Positions 58,103 through 64,000 of a stretch of DNA of 64,000 nt are shown here, one piece after another. The position numbers and the translations under genes were made by a program. The DNA is from Ehretia macrophylla (Eukaryota; Streptophyta; Magnoliopsida; Boraginales; Ehretiaceae). Position 1 is the first letter of the stretch. Each line of letters starts with the position of its first letter. The DNA is taken from contig CM075773.1 of NCBI GenBank assembly GCA_037974665.1, forward strand, positions 49,244,080 to 49,308,079, given 5' to 3'. The notes beneath the pieces were generated by a model, which saw only the letters and a program-made list of their open reading frames with translations, searched no databases and was not told the DNA's origin.

Positions 58103-58831
58103 ATTAAAGGTTGGAGAAACGTCAAACAACAATAAAGGTTTTTTTATATGTAACATATATTGTGATCTTGTAATAAATAAGGTCTACTTTATGCTTTTAA
58201 AGCATTTATTAGATAGGAAAAAATATATATAAACTTTGACATAGCTTTAATTTCTATCTCAAAATTACCACAAGACTTTTTTTTTCCTGAAAATAAACTC
58301 TAACATTCTAAATAATTTGAGAAACTTGTACTCAATAACTTAAGATACTTTTAATAAATGTATAATTTGTTTTAAAGTTAACAAAAAAAAAGCTTTTATT
58401 ACATCTATAAATAATTTGAATTTTTCAAGGTTAATCCTTTTTTTTTGGTCGAAAAGGTTAATAATTAGAAGATAATAGTAACTTTTAATATGGAAAAAAT
58501 CGTTTGTGTTTTGAGGTGAATAGCTAGTACAAATATATACAATCGTCACATTGATAAATTAATTTGAGTTAACATGTTTGTTATGTAAGTCAGTCTTTTC
58601 TCTAGACCGATTAGAATCCCTATTTTGTAAAAAGAAAAAGAAAATAAATTTAAATCTTGAATAAGTGATAAATAGATGGAGAGAAGCAAAATAATAGTTT
58701 TTAAATCCATAATTGCTATTAGTCATGTTACTTAACATAATATTGTTAAAAATAGTTAAAAACTATGATGACTCGTAAAAATAGAGTAGTCACCATATTA
58801 TATTCATAAATAAATGTATAACTACACTATA
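58103..58831. other. Inverted promoter block, then single-copy flank
   Basis: Positions 58103-58545 are the complement of the upstream gene block. Positions 58546-58831 are AT-rich host sequence with no feature. Confidence 0.6.
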
Positions 58832-59693
58832 TCTTTACTATATAATAAAAGAATATGAAGGGTTAAAATTGTCCAAGCATGTATATTTGTAGGTCGTCAC
58901 TGCTTTAGCATACTTGTACTATGTTCTAGCAATATTGTACATCTTATTTTTAAGACCATAATGCCCTTTGGACAAAGTTGGCAACTCATGCATATTTATA
59001 GTTCATAAATGCCTTAAGAGGATTATACCTTGTTTTAATAATTTTGTACTTTTATTTTTATGACCATAATACCCTTTAGTATCTGACAAGTTTTTTTTAC
59101 TTTTTCTTATCTTCACACATCTTTTTCACAAACACACAATCAGCTTCAAAAAGTTTCTCCATAAGTTTCTTCAGCTCTTTTTCTTTTTGTTTCTCTTTTC
59201 TGCATACACACACTCGCGCAGAATAATTTCTGAATCTTACTCCGGACGCTGCGTCTCGTCACAACACACAGTGTCGCAAAGGATTTCGCAGGTTTGTTGC
59301 TTGAATTGTTTGGGTTCTTTGATTTAAGGTAAAAAAATTTGTAGCTTTCAAATTTTACCTTTTTAAAACTTTTGGTTTTGGTTCTGGTCTTTGCTATATT
59401 CTTTAGAAGAGAATTTTACACACACACCCACCCACCCCTTTCTTTCTCCCCATTCTTCTTCAATCTCTATTTTGTTTTGCTTTATTAAGGTTACACACAA
59501 ACTGAGAAACACACATTTGTTAATGATTTCGTGGGTCTGTTGCTTGAATCGTTGGGTTCTTTGCTTTGATGTAAATAAGTTTGTAGCTTTGAAGTTTTAG
59601 CTTTTTAAAAGAAAATTTGTGTCTTTTTTTTTCATTTTCTTTTCTGTTTCTGAATTTAAGTGTATTTGTTAGTGATTTATTTTGTGAACACAG

Positions 59694-61137
59694 GTTTGTG
59701 TCATTGGTCTCTGGTATTCCCCAAGAATATCTTTGCCAAAAGGTAAAATTTTCATTTTTATTTGATTTGAGTTAAATTATATATATTGCTTGCGTGTGTG
59801 TATTGGTTCTATACCCAATTCGTAACTAAAAAGTTTCTCTTGCAGAATTAGGCTTTGGAGGTTGATTTTGAATTTCTCAAAACTTCAAATTTTATTTACT
59901 TCGATTTAAATTATATATTATATGTATATTGTATCTAACGTACATTTTTATGTGTGTATGTGTGTACGTGATGAGTGAATTTATACAATTAGGGTTTGGA
60001 AGTTGAATTGAGTTCCTATTTCCTTTAAAGTCAAAATTTATTTGTTTAATTCCTTATTTTGATAGAATTCAATGAGTAGAGTCAGCAAAGCTGATTTATT
60101 TTGTATTACTTTGGTATTAATTTAGTGCAGAGTTTGTTGATTTTATTTTAATAGAATCTGGTGAAACAATTAAATTTTAGGTTGTGATTTTTTCTCCTAC
60201 TCAAACTGCTACACAACAACAAGGATCAGGAAAAGTTGAAAGATGGAAAATCAATTTTCTTTCGATACACAAGTATGTTTTTTTTTTAGTGTTTTCGATT
60301 GCTTAGGTGTAATTCTAACGAAACATTATAATGCTGCATTGTGTAAACTTAATTCATTTTCTTAGGCGATGTGGTAGCTTATAAGCATATCGTTTTCTAA
60401 TAATATTGGGGATTTATTTTCTCATTGTGAAAAAATAAAGTAAAATGGACCAATGTAAATCTTTTTTATTTTGTATTTTTATCTTTTCGTTTTGGTTATA
60501 ATTTGGAAGTTGAATAATACCTTATTTTTCTGCTGGTCCTAGAATATGTTGGTCATTGTCCTTATGGATATCTTTGCCTTCTTAGTACATTAGAAGTTAC
60601 TAGCACCATGAGATCTAGATTTTGGTATATATGAAAGCGTATTCATGTTTAACATTTTGCAATTGAAGACTTTCATAAAAGAAGACTGATTGTTAGCAAG
60701 GAGGTCATTTTAATTTGTAAAATTTTAATGTTATCAAGTTGAAAATGGTTTGGTGGACAACGGTGCAAATTTTTCACAGCCTGGACCTTAAATGAGGGAA
60801 AGTTTCTTCGCTTCACTTCTACTTAGCCATGATGCAGCCTCGGTCATTTCCTTTCCTATCTCAGTTCATTTTTACAATGTTATCTATATCAATTATTATA
60901 TGTTGATGGGTTTTTGTTCTATTAGAATTTCCTTGACTCATTTTTTTATTATGAGTTCCAATGTTACTTTTTCAATCATGTTATTAAAATTATTATCATT
61001 GTTGTAGATGGAAAAATCCATTAATGGGTTGGACATCCACAGGCGACCCATATGCTAATGTTGGTGATTCAACATTGAGTTTTGATAGTGAAGAAGCTGC
61101 AAAAGAATTTGCTGAGAGACATCATTGGGATTTTATG
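59694..61137 (+). pseudogene. NDUFS4: Captured exons of NDUFS4 (complex I 18 kDa iron-sulfur-fraction subunit)
   Basis: Three exons with GT/AG borders: 59694-59742 (VSGIPQEYLCQK), 60181-60272 (VVIFSPTQTATQQQGSGKVE, RWKINFLSIH) and 61008-61137 ([40 protein letters not shown]). Exon phases fit and no stop occurs. The domain is the conserved NDUFS4 core. The mitochondrial targeting exon was not found, and the last exon (the KPNTPLLKVKSY part) is absent, so it cannot encode a working subunit. Positions 59100-59690 may hold leader sequence, with a local direct repeat. Confidence 0.85.
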
Positions 61138-62436
61138 GTAGGGCTCTTTATACATTGTAAATTTGTGAAGTTTGCTTAGGGTCTTTTCTTCCTGTTACAA
61201 TTTTTCAGGGAAAAAAAAACACTTTACACGTAAGAATGAAAATTTAATGGAGTCTCATATTTGGAACCTTGCATGTCAATCAAGGTTTATATATATATAT
61301 ATATATAGAGAGGCTTGGTTGAATTTTAATTGATAGGTTTGCAATCCCTAGAATTAACATTCATCTCACAGTAAGAAGAAAAAGAAGTTTATAGTAGTCA
61401 CAGATATGAAGATTAGTAATATGTTGGTATAACTCTGGTAGCATAATGCTTATTGAAAATGAATCACTTTTTAAAGAGGATATTGGAAAGCTTAATAAAC
61501 TGGGTTATATTTCAGTCAACAATATTGCAATCCCAAGAATTAGAGTCCAGCTGATGACTTGGAGAGAGAAGTTTACAGTAGAGATTGATCTCAGGATATG
61601 GAAATATGTTGGCAGACTCTATTGGTGGAGAATCACTACTTTGCAAAAGTGAACTATAAATGTAATCCAATAATTATGCTATATTGCAAAATTAACAATA
61701 TTATGTTGGCAATTTACTTTTTCTTTTGGTCATATTCATGTTATGGAATCAAAAAGTTTGCAATCAACACTGTATATATCTTTATAAAATAATTTTATTA
61801 GTTTTGACTCGCTTATTAATTCTATTTATTTCTTTGTATCAGCTTTTTTACTATTAGTTGATTGATTAGAGTTTTTAATAAGTTGCTAAAGACTCGATAT
61901 GATATTCAAAAAGAAAAAAGAAAAAAAAAACTTAGACAAATCATGGTCTATTGTTTACTAATTATAAGGACTAAGATTAATGAAAACGAGGGTGTGTGAG
62001 CTTGAAGAAACCTTTCATTTGCTTATTGTATTTTATTGTTTTATAGTGTAATGGATAATGGTTCAATTTTGGTTTAGAGTTGATACATCGTTATCTTTTT
62101 TTTTATTTTGTGTTGATTTCTTGGTAAAAGTGGGTCTAACTTCGATTGACACGTTAATAAATCTTATCACGTGAGCTTTCATGTGTTGTGTTCTCATTTA
62201 GCTTGTTGTAGGTTCTGCTGAATCACTTGGTTTTGTTCAACATGTTTTACATAATGTATCATCATCTACAGGGTGCTATTTGAATAAGTCCAGCCAACAT
62301 TATCTCTCTTTGCCTCTTAATGTTTTGGTACACTCAGCTTCATGGAATTTGTTCAACTTTTCTATATTATGTATCTATATCTTGCTAAATTTAACTCTCT
62401 GCTAAGTATATGGGCTTATGATTGGTTTGTGGACAG

Positions 62437-62834
62437 AGAAAGCTTTTGATAATGAAGGCAACCTAAAGCAACCAAAACAACTCTCGATCAACAAAGTTAG
62501 GCATGGTATGCTTCCACTCAGTCCTTTCAATAAGAAGTTTGGAGAAAAATTCATGTTATGATACAATTCTTCTTGACTCAAAACTATGTTTTTGGTGTTG
62601 TTCCCTATTATGAGTTTTGAATTAAATTATTGGAGATATGGTCTGTAATTATGTAGAAGTTCATTATTCAATGCTGCTTATGGTATTTTTGTTTTCTTGT
62701 GCCATTATTTTGCAGCTTTACATGAGCTTGATCCAGTATTTAAGGAATTTTCTTACTCAGAGAGATTTTCAAGATTAGTAAAATCATTAGGTTACAGGAA
62801 GTCAGCAATCATTCAATCCATGTACATCTTTAAG
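62437..62834 (+). pseudogene. Captured exons of phytanoyl-CoA 2-hydroxylase (PhyH family)
   Basis: Two exons: 62437-62505 (EKAFDNEGNLKQPKQLSINK) and 62716-62834 ([31 protein letters not shown]). They join in phase (CAT G / CT) to give [15 protein letters not shown], as in plant PAHX proteins. N-terminal exons and the following catalytic part (Fe(II)/2-oxoglutarate HxD site) are missing; a Copia fragment begins 25 bp after the second exon. No stops in the exons, so capture is probably recent. Confidence 0.85.
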
Positions 62835-62859
62835 GTATTACTACTTATATTTGTGATAT

Positions 62860-64000
62860 ACGATAATTTGGATGTATTTGAAAAAGACATTCAAAAGGAG
62901 TTTTACCATGCAACACTGGAGTGGGCAGTCGGTTGATTAAGTAAATGGCGGCTTTGAATGCAAAGGTCCAGAACGATAAAGGGAAGGAAGCCCGGTGGAG
63001 AAGTGTAATACTACTCTCAACTATATGCCTGTGTCGTCGTTCAGCAGGGGCGACATGTTCAGGAGTATAGGGGGGTGATATTAAATGTTGAATGCCATAC
63101 TTAGCAAAAAATGGTGTGAGAGTTTTATATTCTGTGCCACCATCAGAATAAATAGTAGCAATAGAAGAGTGAAAATGTTTTTCAACCATGCTTTTAAAAA
63201 GTGTAAAAATAGTAAAAACATCGGATTTATAACTTAGAGGGAAAAACCAACTAAATTTGGTGAAGTGGTCAACAAAAAGCACGTAATAAGAATAGCCATC
63301 TATTGAACGAATCGAGGAAGGCCCCCATACATCTGTAAAGATTAGTTCCAATGGACGACTACTTGCTAAATTGGACACACCGAACGGTAATTTGTGGCTT
63401 TTATTACACAGACAAGAGTTACAAGAAAAATCTTTTGAACAAGTAAAAGAAGGAATGTGTTTATTCGTTGCTAACTGACTAATGATCTTAGGAGATGGGT
63501 GACCAAGTCTGTCATGCCATAGGGGATGCATAGTCTTATTGCTAACGAAAGCCTGCTTAGGTATATTCAAAGCGCCATTAGATGTCCATTCATACAAGTT
63601 GTTCCTGCTCCGGCCTTGCGCGAGTGGTGCCCCCGTGGAGAGATCCTTCACACAAAAAGAGAATGGATTAAATTCAATTGAGGCATTATTGCTACGACAA
63701 AACTGGTTTACGGAAATCAAATTACGATGCATATGTGGTACATAAAGAACATCGGATAGTTTGAAAGAATGAGATCGAGAAGGAATGGTCGTATGACCAA
63801 TGCGAGAAATACCCAAACCAGAGCCATCCCCGATAACAACGTCTTCAGGTCCCTCATACGGATGATGAAGCGAGAGATTGTTAAGGTCAGACGTCACATG
63901 GTGTGATGCACCTGTGTCCAGGAGCCAAGGCTGAGATGGAGCCGAAGTAGCTGCATTAGCTTGAGGACTCGAGGAAGGGAAAAATAGCCGCTTGGCTGTA
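62860..64000 (-). mobile_element. Copia fragment (copy 3), continues past the window
   Basis: Minus-strand protease-to-integrase stretch: SVNQFCRSNNASIEF, WHDRLGHPSPKIIS, CNKSHKLPFG, FTDVWGPSSI, YSDGGTEYK and TPEHVAPAERRHRHIVES. The reading frame is open over the visible part. The left edge, about 62860, cuts within the integrase C-terminus. No LTR seen. It sits in the intron after the PhyH exon. Confidence 0.9.

Larger units (their letters stand above)
58832..64000 (+). mobile_element. Helitron-like element carrying gene fragments (3' end not in window)
   Basis: Begins TCTTTACTATATAATAAAAG directly after a host A, which fits the plant Helitron 5' terminus (TC, then TATACTAT...TAAAAG type). 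No TIRs or flanking duplication are seen. Inside are in-order exons of NDUFS4 and then phytanoyl-CoA 2-hydroxylase, same strand, then a Copia fragment. The CTRR end and hairpin would lie beyond 64000. Confidence rests on the 5' end plus the multi-gene capture. Confidence 0.6.

Noticed and set aside
59391-59600. 69-codon plus-strand frame
   Set aside because: It crosses the leader/intron region of the captured NDUFS4 and has no similarity to the mitochondrial targeting exon.
61446-61652. 68-codon frame MLIENESLFKEDIGKL
   Set aside because: It lies in the gap between the two captured genes and matches neither the missing NDUFS4 exon nor a PhyH exon; probably intron sequence.
1-64000. CRISPR array, tRNA or rRNA genes
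   Set aside because: No spaced direct repeats of that kind and no cloverleaf; TGGTATCAG stretches are retroelement primer sites, not tRNA genes.

Overview
This is a plant nuclear window, almost certainly from a eudicot; I cannot name the species. It has plant Copia and Gypsy retroelements, Mutator-type fold-back elements, a CACTA end, a TRIM, LINEs, and spliced fragments of plant nuclear genes. No rRNA, tRNA or CRISPR locus was seen.

The backbone from about 7.3 to 58.6 kb is a tandem segmental duplication. Each unit has a shared upstream block, a conserved promoter, a small intronless gene for a secreted six-cysteine protein (prolamin-like / ECA1-gametogenesis-related type, my assignment), a shared downstream block, and often a remnant of a second, more diverged paralog. 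Four gene copies are open: 8106-8483(+), 29260-29658(+), 38668-39045(+) and 57618-57995(-, inverted). Two are pseudogenes (41584, 50921). The second paralog survives only as fragments at 11.7, 31.8-33.0 and 39.7 kb.

The array has taken many insertions, and sister units often preserve the empty sites. Left edge (1-6.6 kb): a young Copia element (8-4760) sits in the primer-binding site of another LTR element, which lies against a long-TIR DNA element; a Copia remnant follows. 12.0-26.9 kb: a Copia element (12012-26866) split by a 9.8 kb Tat-type Gypsy element (13560-23371) that carries an antisense accessory gene with its own TATA box. 27.6-38.1 kb: LINE fragments, a 483 bp TRIM, a MITE inside a pseudogene, a 509 bp Mutator-like MITE, a 1.5 kb truncated LINE, a 1.35 kb Pack-MULE-like element carrying a cyclic-nucleotide-gated channel exon fragment, and a CACTA end. 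40-50 kb: two solo LTRs, several fold-back elements with 9-10 bp target duplications, and long ATT-type microsatellites. 51.5-52.1 kb: a processed retrocopy with an intact 109-codon reading frame and a 20 bp target duplication. 52.4-55.9 kb: a CACTA piece, a LINE 3' end and a Tourist-like MITE.

The right edge (58832 to the window end) begins with a Helitron-like 5' terminus. It is followed by in-order exons of two unrelated host genes on the same strand: NDUFS4 (complex I 18 kDa subunit) and then phytanoyl-CoA 2-hydroxylase. A third Copia fragment interrupts the second gene. I read this as a gene-capturing Helitron. Together with the Pack-MULE and the retrocopy, the window shows three different routes of gene-fragment mobilisation within about 27 kb.
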